This document shows, piece by piece, positions 1-10,809 of a stretch of 64,000 nt of DNA. Origin of the DNA: Acanthacorydalis orientalis. Taxonomy: Eukaryota > Arthropoda > Insecta > Megaloptera > Corydalidae. Under the pieces are notes generated by a model. It saw nothing but the letters and a program-made list of their open reading frames with translations, searched no databases and had not been told where the DNA came from. Position numbers and translations under genes: made by a program. The DNA is taken from positions 18,090,010 through 18,154,009 of the forward strand of contig CM068315.1 in the NCBI GenBank assembly GCA_034766995.1, given 5' to 3'. Position 1 is the first letter of the stretch. Each line of letters begins with the position of its first letter.

Positions 1-783
1 GCGAGATAAAAGAGAAGTTCTAATGATTTCAACTATTCATGACGCCCCCTCTTGTGCAACAGGAAAGACAAATTTGCAAACTGGAGAGGAAATAAAAAAG
101 CCAGTAACCATTGTGCAGTATAATAACTATATGAAAGGTGTTGATCTTGCCAACCAATATTTTTCAACATGGAGTATCCTTAGGAAAACAATAAAATGGA
201 CAAAGAAAGTAGTGCTTTACTTGATTAATTGTGGACTATATAATTCATACAGGATTTATCAAGCCCTCAATCCACAAAGCTAAATAAGATATATGGGTTT
301 TCTTTTCACTGTAACAACAGAGTGGATCTCATCCGAATCAGATAAATCAGCAGATCCAAAATTCAGAAATCCTGGTCCATCAAATATTAGAAGTACGAAA
401 GCTCCCCCGAAAAATCATCCGCAGAGATTGTCCGGCAACATGAAGCAGCACGTTCCTGTGCTAATTCCATCTTCAGACAAAAAGAAATATCCTACTAAAC
501 TTTGCAAAGTATGTAAAAGTAACGGTAAGAGAAGAGAAACACGTTACATTTGCCAGCTTTGTTTAGTTCCACTTCACATTGCAGAGTGTTTTATAAAGTA
601 TTATAATTCAAAAATATATTAGCTTGTAAGAATATGTAATAAATAATTTCAAAATGCAATGGGTATTTAATTTTAAAGCGTGGTTTTAAAATTTATGTAA
701 AAATTTTTTTTGTATTCATTCACCAAAAACATAGCTGGCCACTGGTAAATTTAGCAAAAAACTACTGGTCCGCAATTTGTTAA
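1..783 (+). mobile_element. piggyBac element PB1, right half
   Basis: The element holds the transposase remnant plus about 160 bp of 3' sequence. The likely right boundary is the TTAA at 780-783. Just inside it lie two similar blocks, CCACTGGTAAATTT and CTACTGGTCCGCAATTT, which could be end repeats. The sequence to the right is mariner HTH sequence, so PB1 seems to have landed inside a mariner copy. The left end is outside the window, so the terminal inverted repeat cannot be confirmed. Confidence 0.6.
2..622 (+). pseudogene. piggyBac transposase, C-terminal part (copy PB1), one in-frame stop
   Basis: The reading frame is already open at the left edge of the window, so the N-terminal part lies outside. 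The first residues (RDKREVLMISTIHD) match the W-kDKR-V-mlST-h stretch of the piggyBac DDE domain. YNNYMKGVDLANQ follows, matching the family YN-YM-GVD-aDQ motif, and then the final helices. The C-terminal cysteine-rich domain is present as CKVC, then TRYICQLC, then PLHIAECF. A TAA codon at 281-283 interrupts the frame just after ALNPQS, at a position where relatives have a lysine or similar residue. The same frame continues for 110 codons to a TAG stop, so this is a single nonsense change rather than a frameshift. Known role of the family: cut-and-paste transposition at TTAA. The copy is probably inactive. Two of the usual metal ligands look altered (LH for LC, and Y for the final H). Confidence 0.85.
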
Positions 784-1077
784 GAAACGTACGCGGTATT
801 TGTTAAGAAACGTATCGGTGCAATGGTGATTCTAAAAATTTCGTGCTGAGGACGATAGCTTTGAGAATGAAGGACGCCCGTGACCTTCTCAGTTTATATC
901 GATCAACTGAAGGCGTTAATTGAATCAGAATTCTCACAAGAATTCTAGAGCTTGCACAAAATTTAGGTGTTAGTCATCCAACAGTCCCTAACTACTTAAA
1001 ATAGCTAGGAAACAAAGCTGAAGAAGTATATGAATGTGATGGCCATAAGCCGCAATTATTTTTCTACCAACCTGATA
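784..1077 (+). mobile_element. Mariner HTH-only derivative, copy A (5' truncated)
   Basis: The sequence matches the other short mariner copies of this window from the middle of the first helix-turn-helix (GTGCAATGGTGATTC, encoding the QWWF region) through the second HTH to the 3' terminal repeat CCGCAATTATTTTTCTACC. It lacks the 5' end. The catalytic domain is absent, as in the other copies. A 15-bp string, TTGTTAAGAAACGTA, occurs twice at the left edge, around the TTAA sites at 780 and 803. The coding frame carries stops and cannot be functional. Confidence 0.75.
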
Positions 1078-1330
1078 GTATATTAAAAACAATTTCGTAA
1101 CTTTATGAATTATTTATATATCTACGTTTAATGGAATACGATTGATTTGTACACGAAATTTCCATTATGAAGAATATTATTATTACTTCGAGTTAGTATT
1201 TTTTTAAATGTGTCGCCGTATATAGGATTTTTTTTTATTTTTTTGATACTATTTCTTAGTTCTTTTTCTTATCCATTGTATTGTTTACATGATTGTCAAT
1301 TTCATAGTCTATTTTTTAAATATTCCCCTA
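1078..1330. repeat. Duplicated 250-bp segment, copy 1
   Basis: This segment is clearly similar over its length (about 80% by eye) to 15964-16213, and both copies directly follow the 3' end of a short mariner. Shared landmarks include AATACGATT, AAATTTCCATT, GAAGAATATTATT and TATTGTTTAC. Other short mariner copies do not have this flank, so the two loci are related by duplication or by a larger repeat. Confidence 0.7.
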
Positions 1331-1461
1331 ATTTTTAATCACTTTATTATATTTTCAATTTTGCAGTAACTTTTAAGAAAAATCAACATTGATTTAAAAA
1401 TATCAGTTATTTCGTTTACATAGATAAATATTTTTTCCCAAATGTGTTATTTCTTTATCAA

Positions 1462-1515
<54 letters not shown>

Positions 1516-3447
1516 GTAAATGTTATGCATTTAAAGATTGTTTCGAAATAGTTCTGTGCATACATCACTTATATACAAAACAGTTTATGACGGGTATTTC
1601 AAATATGTGCATTCAGCTGTTCTCCACATACGCTATTAAATATTATGTGACAATTATCGCTGAATGAAATTTTAGGCCTGCACATTCTCTACTCTCAATG
1701 GAACTGAGCATGATTTATGTTGCACTAGCAGGTCCATAACTGAATTTAATAAAATCTCATTTTAATGTATCAGTGATTTCAGTTTCCAAAATCATATTTT
1801 TATACAAATAAAAAATCTAGCATAAATGAACATTTAACTATATGAGATTTTAAACAAATCAATTATTATTGATATACACTTTAATGACGATATTTTAATA
1901 ATGATTTATTATTATTAATAACATTATATTATTTCAAAAACATTTTAAATACGTCTTAGTAAATAATCGATTCTTGAGCGAATCTAAATGATTCAATCCT
2001 ATACTACATCCAATCAAACGAACAGTAAGTTATAAAATGTTTAAATCTCACAATCCGCACCTCGTCATTAATCAAGTGTTCCAACCTAATTTTATTCTAT
2101 TTATAGACGTTCTGGTCTCAAGGACAATTAAATTTGATTCGACGTCATTCCTTATGTATTTTAATTAATATATGTTTAGAGTCGTCCCACTTCATGTTAA
2201 ATTTTATTAAATATGATATTTAGATTTGTTTGTGTTGTGTCATTCATATTTTTTTCGATCCGGTCATTTGAAAAAGAAAATAATAAATCAATTATGTGGT
2301 CTGTTCGTTAATAGCCGAGTACAACAATTATTTTTGGATTATTGCTTCATTGTATGTGAATGTGCAGATGGAAATAATGACATGAGCAGAGAAACAGAAA
2401 AAAAAACACAGTGGAATTAAATCGACGTCAGTCGATCAGGATTAACATTTGTTTCGATTTGTGTTATAGACTCGATGGTAGTTGTGTACATTATTCATTC
2501 TTTACTTAGATTTTACACATTTCGTTAAGAATAAATCACTTCGAAGTAAATTTTATTCTGAATGAAGTTTATACTTTTCAAAAAATATTTAAAAATTTTA
2601 AATTATATTCAAATTGATTGTTTATGTAGACTGACAATTTTCTATTATATTATAAAATTATTTGTATATTTATTCCTGTTCTATTACAATAATACAAAAA
2701 AATAATGACACGAGATAAATTTAAATACGAAATAAAAACGAATGTATTTTCCATATAAATGTGTTTTATGTCGAGTATAAAAAATTATAAAAATAATATT
2801 TTAAAATTAACACCGCGTGAGAATAAAACTAAAACCCATAAACAAAATTATTTAATTACAGCGAAACAAAACAAACAGCGCCGTTTGCATTTCTTCAGTT
2901 TCATAATAAAAATGTAATAAAAACGCGAAAGGGGGCAAATATCTTGAAGTACGCCACATAAATTCAATATTATAACCGACTTGGGAGTTCAAAGAAATAA
3001 AAACATTGGCACGATACTTCTGACCTCTAGTTTACGCTTCATTGTTAACATGGGGAAAAATTCACAGTGTGGAAAGTCGCAGGACGGCTCTAACGGAATA
3101 CGTTTACGATTTATATCGTGTACACGAGTTGCGGACACGTCGAAGCTGACACTTTTATGTGGAATTTTCGTAATGTGTCGTAAATGATTATCTTTTTGTT
3201 TACACGAATCGTTTCTGAATGTACAGATACTTATGTGAAATTTCTCAATGAAAATTATTTAGCAACTCATATTCTAATAATTATAAAACAGTTAATTAGT
3301 TTCTCACTTCTATCAATTGCTATTCACACACAAATCAGTTATCGACACGCTATGAAATCTTATATATAAATTTATTCATTCTAATCGATAGATTAATATT
3401 TGTTGAACAGTAGAATTTGTTAGACATCCAAATATGTCTATTAAATA
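1331..3447. other. AT-rich stretch without recognised gene
   Basis: The stretch holds a (TA)n microsatellite at about 1465-1512 and otherwise AT-rich single-copy-looking DNA. A less AT-rich patch at about 2960-3145 has short open frames, but none resembles a known protein and no transposon end was seen. Confidence 0.5.
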
Positions 3448-4752
3448 TACAAAGGCGATTTGAAAAGTTGGCGGCCTAACTATGAAACAATATAACTTGT
3501 GTTTTTAAATTACTTTTATTTTTCAATATGGTCTCTCTTAATTTCAATCTACTTCATCCGGAGATCCTCCAGTACTTTTATGCCGTCCCAGAAATCTTTT
3601 TTTGGAGGTCCTTAAAATAGCGATTACTATTGTTATCAGTTCTTCATCTGACGAAAATCGCCTACCACCAAAGAATTTGTTAAATTTTAGGAACTGATAG
3701 AAATCTGAGGAGGCCAAATATGAAGAATAGGCCGAATGAAGTAACAAGTCGTACTTCAATTCAGTGAGTTTTGCCATGGATACAACACTTGTATGGCAAC
3801 GTGCATTGTCCTAATGGAAAATCATTTTTTTACTCGATAAACCTAGTCTTTTATCATTAATTGTGTCATCGAGTTGATTAAACAATTCATAAGTTTAGCA
3901 TAATACTTTCCCGTCATCTTTTGACCATTTGGAAGGTGGTTAATGATCAAGATCCCTTTATAATCGCAAAAATTGAAGACATACTTTTACCAGTGGGTAA
4001 AACTGATTTTGCTTTTTTTAGTGGCGGAGAATCACCATGCTTCCATTGCTTTTATTATTATTTTGATTGTAAAGTATAATGGTGAATCCAAGTCTCATCT
4101 GTAGTCACAAATCGCCGGATAAGGTCAGTCGTATCTTACTTAAATCGATTCAAACAGTCTTGGAAAATGTGTACTCGAATACGTTTATGATCAATTGTCA
4201 ACAAACGCGATACCTATCTTGCAGACAGTTTTTTATACCTAATTCATTAGTTAGAATGTGCTACACTCATTTATCTGAGACACTCATAACTTTAGCAATT
4301 TCGGACACCTTCAATCGACGATCCTATAAGACAATATCGTGCACTTTGTGGATGATTTCTTTGTCGTTGCAGTTTTCGGACGTCCTCTGTGCGGGTCACC
4401 GTCTAAGCTTGCACGTCCACATTTAAATTCAGTTTCCCACTTCTTTACGGTTGTATACGAAGGTGCACTACCACCCTATACACTTTTCATCTCATTAAAT
4501 ATTTCTGTTGGTGGTAAACCTTTTTAAATAAAAAATTTTATCACCGCACGATATTCAACTTTATCTATTTCAACAACAGCACAAAAAGAGCTTTATTTAA
4601 ATTGATGTTTGCTACAAACTGCTTGACACATTAATTATAGACTTTTATGTAATGTATAAGATAGATATATATATCACTTTGTAATTCACAACAAATATTT
4701 AAAATATTACCGCCATTATTAGGCGACGAACTTTTCAAATCACCCTCGTGTC
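3448..4752 (-). mobile_element. Mellifera-type mariner, full length, degraded (copy B)
   Basis: Terminal inverted repeats of about 28 bp are visible: the left end has GGCGATTTGAAAAGTTG, and the reverse complement of the right end has GGGTGATTTGAAAAGTTCG. TA dinucleotides flank both ends. The length of about 1.3 kb is normal for an autonomous mariner. The transposase lies on the minus strand. Confidence 0.85.
3544..4580 (-). pseudogene. Mariner transposase pseudogene (mellifera type)
   Basis: Read on the minus strand, the N-terminal HTH is recognisable (VEYRAVIKFF, KGLPPTEIFNEMKSV, YTTVKKW, GRPKTATT). It is followed by TTDETWIHHYT with the first catalytic Asp, DNARCHTS with the second, and LASSDFYQFLKF with the third, then FGGRRFSSDEE near the C-terminus. 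All three aspartates of the DD34D triad are therefore still visible. The frame is nevertheless destroyed by several stops and frameshifts, including a stop just before the second Asp and one after MKSV. The longest intact piece is the last 77 codons. It encodes no working enzyme. Confidence 0.85.
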
Positions 4753-5453
4753 TATAAAATTCTTACTAAAATTTCTAATACAAAATAATTTTCACGATCG
4801 AAAAACGAACCTAACCAAAACCAGAAATTTCAAACAAACTATTATATACATACACGTATCAAATTAAAGATTCAATCAATGAGAGTTATAGTCTTCAGTC
4901 ATGGCATAAATTATAAAATCAGCAAGACATCGACATGTTTCACAAGTATATTGATACCACGCTGACCACACGTATCACACAACAATTCTACGTGAATGTG
5001 TGTTGTGCGTATAAAATATAATAATATATAAAGGTTTTCTTTTATATGACCTGTTAAATAATTTATGGCGATAGTTTGTCGAGCATGCAATAAAAACAAT
5101 ATAGATATTTTCGATGGCTTCGATGACGAAACATCCGTTCCGACTGTCAAAACATAGAAACAGTTGTAAAAATGCATACGACGAAACCGAAGGAAAAGTT
5201 AGGGGGTCTGTGACGCAAAAGAAAATCTTCAGAACTCCTGTCCGACTTATAAACTCAATTCGATAATATCATATATTTGATAGTATTGGTGCGTTTGTTT
5301 ATTTTATTCTACGTTATTCGTTCATTATATTTTATAACATATTCGATTTAAAAATAATAAAACAATCAAACTTCGTAACTATATCAAAATTTATTTTCAG
5401 TTCTAGCTAGTAAAATGATCGTTTAAAATGTTTCTTCAGTTTTTTTTTTATAA
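4753..5453. other. AT-rich stretch, nothing recognised
   Basis: The stretch carries an 88-codon open frame on the minus strand (4911-5177) that resembles no family I know. No transposon ends or RNA genes were seen. Confidence 0.4.
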
Positions 5454-5564
5454 AACAGTAATTTAACTTTCACAAATAAACTATTTTTTTATCCCCCAAA
5501 CCGAAAACAGTTGTATTGGTCAAAAATATTCAATAATTCATTATTGTTCATTTTTGATTCTTGC
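5454..5564. repeat. M1 MITE family, left arm (copy a)
   Basis: The copy matches the left arm of the M1 family: a TTTCACAAAT block, a CCCAAACCG block, TTGGTCAAAAAT, then TTCAATAATTCATTATTG. It stops exactly at the TTAA that begins piggyBac element PB2. The right half of M1 is missing. Confidence 0.6.
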
Positions 5565-6585
5565 TTAACACGTTTGCTGCCACGGTGGTCATCCGTGAGC
5601 GGCGCTTGTCTGCTCAGAGGGTCTTTGGTCGTCATCCGTGACCGGCGTTACCAAATTTTTTAATGATTAAAATAAGATGAATATCATCGACTAAAAAATT
5701 TTGAACAACGCAAATAACTAGACAATATTGTGAAATAAAAAGTATACTATTCAATAATTAAAAACTTTTAATGGAACATAATATTTTACAAAAATTAAAT
5801 ACTACAATGTACAATATTAAAACATTCCAAGCAACTATTGTTGACTGTCACAATCTTTGCAGTATTTATTATTTTTTTTGTATTTGGCGTACCAAAATTT
5901 TCAACATTTTTCTTTCAATATATTTTAGAAAGTTTTCGCACCAGATACGCTCGCCTTTCCTTCTTTTGAATTTCATGGCGTAACTTTTTCCATACATTAC
6001 ACTCGATGAGGATGGATCTTGCAGATTTTCGTCACGACATTGTATAAGGTGCATTGCAAATGCCATTCTAAACTCAGTCACTTTGTTGTTTTTATTTGTT
6101 GTTTGTTTATACAGGAATAGTGGATTTGTGACCAAAATGTTCAGTAACAATTCCATAGCAAATTTTATATACCAGTAGTTTTTCTGAGCGGCGTACTGTA
6201 TGACATCATTTGATCGGAGAAATCTACAGCACATTTTCCTTTATTGTAGTCGACAACAACTTTTAATTTCTCACAAGTATAATTCTTTTTACAAACATTT
6301 ACAGTTTCCACAGAATTTTGTTATATTAGGAAATCTTAGCTAGCTTCTTTCTGTTCAAAATGACTTGCTGATCGATGTAGATACATTTGTTAAAATAAAT
6401 GAATTGTAGTTTGTTACGGTTGCTATGATATTTATCCAGTTGTGTAGAATGCATAAATATAGAAAACATTCATTTTTTTATTCTTGGGTGGTAATTTTTG
6501 AAAAACAGTTTATCAACAGTAACCGAGTAGACTTTAGGGCCACAGTGGTCACCCACGATCATCAGCGAGATAAACGTACTATTAA
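5565..6585 (-). mobile_element. piggyBac element PB2, internally deleted
   Basis: TTAA sites lie at 5565-5568 and 6582-6585. The left inner end reads ACGTTTGCTGCCACGGTGG, and the reverse complement of the right end reads ACGTTTATCTCGCTGATGATC followed shortly by GTGGGTGACCAC. The match is imperfect but has the usual piggyBac layout. The roughly 1-kb interior carries the 3' part of a transposase on the minus strand. Full piggyBac elements are usually about 2.4 kb, so more than half has been lost. Confidence 0.7.
5800..6234 (-). pseudogene. piggyBac transposase C-terminal fragment (PB2)
   Basis: A 121-codon minus-strand frame contains YWYIKFAMELLLNILVTN followed by LFLYKQTTNK and VTEFRMAFAMHL. 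This is the late helical part of piggyBac transposases (family pattern kwY-kla-elLLg-avvNa-ilY). After the frame ends at 5869, a shifted frame encodes the remains of the cysteine-rich tail (YCKDCDSQQ and then CLECFN). The fragment lacks the first catalytic region and is frameshifted, so it is dead. Confidence 0.8.
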
Positions 6586-6984
6586 CAAGGATATAATCTT
6601 ATTTAATCATATTACTTAATATTTTATCATCATGTGTTTAGAATAATGAAAATTCTAATGTGTCTCCCAGAGCAAAACATATTATTGTTGAGCAAACATA
6701 CAGTTGGGTGGAAATCAACGTGTATAGAGTATTTCGATTGTAATCCAATCAAATTCAAAGCAACATAGTACAGAGAAAAATCTAATTTAACTATAAAAAC
6801 AAATACAATGTTCATTTAAAAACAATGTAGTATCTTTAATTTCTTCATTATATTTTTTATCAGATTTTACTTTCATTCAAATTAATAAAGCATTTATTGA
6901 ATGTAAAATAAACAATATTGATTTTAATTAATAATTAATTTACAAAATGAATAATATTTTTCATTCAGTGCTTTTTGATTTGAT
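6586..6984. other. AT-rich stretch, nothing recognised
   Basis: No gene, transposon end or RNA was seen. Open frames here are short and AT-driven. Confidence 0.5.
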
Positions 6985-7127
<143 letters not shown>

Positions 7128-7315
7128 ATTATTAAGACCACTTTTTAAATAAATTCATACAAACTGTTCACTAAGCTGCACATTCATATAAAATAATATC
7201 ATCTTCCCCATAGATTAACTTTACTTAAAATAATGTGCTTTTTTCACAAATGATTTTTCAGTTCAAACACACCATATTCTTTTCTGATTAAAATGGTACA
7301 AATTGATTCACAATA

Positions 7316-7622
7316 AAGTGTTGGTATTGTGGCTAAGTTAATTTTCATAAATAAATTCTTTTTTTAAATTACACATTGTTTTCTGGCCAAAAACGTTCAC
7401 TAAATTATTTTTAATCATTTTTGATTGTTGCTTTTGTGCATTTAGTTGGCGATATAATAATCTTCTGATCACCCATAGTAGAGAGAAGAATCTCTAAAAA
7501 ATATTCTCATGAATAATTATTAATTACTTTAGTTATGCCTTTGGACATTTCGATAGTGATTCCATCCTCACATAAGGTAAAAATTAATTTGTGAAAATAA
7601 ATTTAGCCATAGCGTGAAAACT
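7316..7622. repeat. M1 MITE family, near-complete copy b
   Basis: The left arm begins TTGGTATTGTGGCTAAGTT and the right arm ends GTGAAAATAAATTTAGCCA, inverted with respect to each other. The centre includes TTGATTGTTGC and TTTCGATAGTGAT, shared with other copies. About 300 bp, with no coding capacity. Confidence 0.7.
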
Positions 7623-8357
7623 ATATTAACTATATTATGATATAATTCGATATTTAATATTTTATTTTTATTAATCTACAAATTTGTCTCTCTACAAATT
7701 TATTTCAGAATTTGTAATGATTTCGTTACTGAAAATAGAGACTGCATTTGCCTTGTTCAACAAGAATATCACTTTGAGTCTAAGAAATATTTTTCGGCTA
7801 TCTGAAAATAAATGATATGAATTTATGATTTCATAAACGACGGACGTGTTCTCTTTTATGAAAAGGAATACTATATAGCGCACTTAATGTTCGAATAGCG
7901 AACATTGTCTTTTTACAAAGTACAAGTAGGTAATAATTTAAGGGAAATGTTCACAAATCAACGAGACCGACATTATCGACATGATGGTGCGCCCGATAAC
8001 AAAAAAAAAATAAAAAAATAAATAAAGAGGAAAAGAAGAGACTCATACGGAAACATGAAAATTGCCCGCCATGTTATGTGTGCATTGTTACGTGTTTTAT
8101 AACGTCATAAAACGAACATGGCTCCCCATAGCATTGCACTATAGCCGAAGTGACGACACTCACCATATCTCATGGTTCGATGACAGCGAACAGCCCAAAT
8201 ATCCACAAGCTTTTCGGTTGTTATTGTGAAATATTATTGTTGTTAACTGTACGTTATCAATGTCGTGTTTAGAGTTATAGGACGACACGACTTTAAAGAT
8301 TGCTTTCCCATTTAGTACGAGTGGGCGGAGAGAGCTTATTCTATCTATGTACATACG

Positions 8358-8409
<52 letters not shown>

Positions 8410-9164
8410 CAAGTCTGTGAACATGTACACGTATAGATTTTTCCAAATCGTAAATTTTAATTTTATGGTTTTGAACAAGTGCATGTTTGATACAAATATT
8501 ATTATTTATTTTCAGAACGAAAATATATTTTATACTGTACACGAGTTTATTTATGAACAATTTATTTTTATGTATTTGTAATATATTTACAAATAGGTAT
8601 ACATTCAAATGCATAGATAAAGAACACTACTACAAAAGTTATTTTTTTTTAAAATAAACTTTATATGAGAATTTCTATTTCAATTAGAAATAAAAACGGT
8701 TTAACTATTTTATAGTATCTATTTTCAATGTTTCAAAATGATTTCAAATAATTTATATTGTTATTAATAATTAATTAATATATAAAACGATACTAAAAAT
8801 TGCAACTGGTCCTTTTGAAATATCGATAAATTTTCAAATATGGATCTAATGGATTTTTTATGAAAATGAATTTTGTCAGATAGTTTATAAGTTTGAACTG
8901 TACTTTCATTTTGAATACATTTTGTGTACGGATGATTATATGCTTTTTAGTACAAAAATGTTACCCGAATAAAAACGCTCTGCCATCAAGTCCATTGTTT
9001 CATTTTTGAACATAATCGCATGCTACTTTTGTACGGAACGTGTGACATTTTACATTCATCACCCTGTTTGCACTGGTTTTGTGTAAGAAATGTATAATAT
9101 AAGAGTAAACTGGAATTTCTCGGAAACCACAAACTAGCCGCACGTGTCAAAACAATTACCGTAA
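7623..9164. other. AT-rich stretch with a (TA)n tract
   Basis: A (TA)n microsatellite lies at about 8361-8406. No other recognised feature was found. Short open frames occur but look like chance. Confidence 0.4.
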
Positions 9165-9290
9165 AAGGACCGAAATGAATTAACACAAAACGGAAAAGTT
9201 ATTGTCGACAGCGATAGCGACGAGTACGACGGCTACGATGACGACGATGATGAGAAAAAACTAGAACTCCGCGTGTCTACAAAAAAATAA
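9165..9290 (+). other. Short acidic open frame, possible exon remnant
   Basis: A 41-codon frame closed by TAA includes an acidic run, DSDSDEYDGYDDDDDEKK, encoded by mixed GAC/GAT/GAG codons. An AG dinucleotide near its beginning could be a splice acceptor. It could equally be an imperfect GAY trinucleotide repeat. No family is recognised. Confidence 0.15.
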
Positions 9291-9636
9291 TCACTTTTGT
9301 ATATGAAACTCACTCATAATAGGTGCCGAACGAAATGGATAACAATGGCTACTTAGCTTAAAGAATTGAACGGACGTGTTTCGTTTTCATGAGGTAGCAA
9401 CAACGTACAATAAGAGGATAATGGGTGCCTCAATGGTGAATTTATCACAGTGTCACGTCGAGCTCACGTTCGCCTGATCGGCCGCTCAGATTCCGATAAT
9501 TGGTTTAAAATATCGGGTCTTCGCGCATCCATTTTCTCCTCTTTATACAACACCCGTTCGTATCATATGTGAATGTACACGGCTTGGATTCTGAAAGTGC
9601 TCAGATATTATTTTTAAATACACGTTCGCACGTACG

Positions 9637-9686
<50 letters not shown>

Positions 9687-9687
9687 G

Positions 9688-9718
<31 letters not shown>

Positions 9719-10382
9719 GTACATGTACAATATTACAGTTTCATAAAGCAGTAACAGTTCTTTCATAAATTGAATACGCGACACATGAAACGAAAACCGA
9801 GTGTAAAAGTAAAACAAAATAAAAAAATCGATTTAGAAAGGTTAAATATGTACGTAAATTTGTATTCCAATACATTTCATATATATTTTAACGAGTAAAT
9901 TAATATGTACATATAAAGAAGAGCCTATTTTTTGACATCGATGATTTATTTTCTGTTATGAATATGTTTCATTTCGATCGGTCTGCTTAACATTCTTTTC
10001 CGGTCTTCCGAATAATAAATTTAACAAGTCGAGTAATTAATATCGGTCGTCGATGTGTATGTAATAAATTTTAGACGACACAAGTTGGAAATTTTTCGTA
10101 CAAAGTGACAAATATATGTACAATAAACTAGGTGATTTAACTAAAACGACATAATGATACGTGTGCTAGTGCGTGCGTGTGTTGATTTAATTGGGATGCA
10201 GGCGCACCGATCCATCATGGCCATACTAGACCGATAGCGAGTTCAACCCGGAAATGGGACCGGATTCATAGTGAAAGGAACTCATTGCACTCTTTTACGT
10301 ATAAGAAGGAATTTAACTCTAAAAAATATAGTTGTGGTTTAAAGACACAGAGCTTGAAGTACAAAAAAATTTAAAATAATGA
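9291..10382. other. Mixed-composition stretch, no recognised gene
   Basis: Less AT-rich patches lie at about 9430-9560 and 10150-10290. A compound (CA)n-(TA)n-(TGTATA)n microsatellite lies at about 9638-9722. No protein family was recognised. Confidence 0.4.
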
Positions 10383-10530
10383 TTCTGATACTGTGGACAA
10401 ATTCACTTTCACAAATTAATCGTTTTTTCACCCCACAAACCGCATTAATAATGATTTATTGAATATTTTCGATCAAAAAATTTGGTGTTGTTTGTGACGT
10501 AAAGAGAGAATTCGTTTGTGAAAATATAAG
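10383..10530. repeat. M1 MITE family, compact palindromic copy c
   Basis: Left arm TTCTGATACTGTGG with TTTCACAAATTAATCG and CACCCCACAAACCGC runs almost directly into the inverted right arm (TTGAATATTTTCGATC, TTGTGAAAATA). The family centre is missing, so this copy is nearly one long hairpin. Confidence 0.7.
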
Positions 10531-10809
10531 AAACTTCATTAAATATTATCTCATTTTTTCGAATGTATTGCAATTTTAAATATTTATTATGGCAGACATT
10601 TCAATTTTTCAAAAAGATTCACGATGGATCTTCAAAATTTTATTTATTTTCTTTTCGTAACGAAATCTGTACAATTTTTTTGCAATCTTTTATAGTCATT
10701 TATATCATTCTTCTTGCACATTGTTCCATTATTAGTTTTTTATTTACATGCTGGCAGATTATCCGTTTTTCCGTGTATATATATATATATATATATATAT
10801 GTGTATGTA

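Noticed and set aside
4079..4527. 115- and 62-codon plus-strand frames
   Set aside because: They are antisense shadows of the mariner B transposase on the minus strand.
7419..7433. TTTTGATTGTTGCT in M1 copy b, equal to the first 14 bases of miR-315 as I recall it
   Set aside because: The match ends there, other M1 copies diverge at the same place, and the string belongs to a repeat. Probably coincidence.
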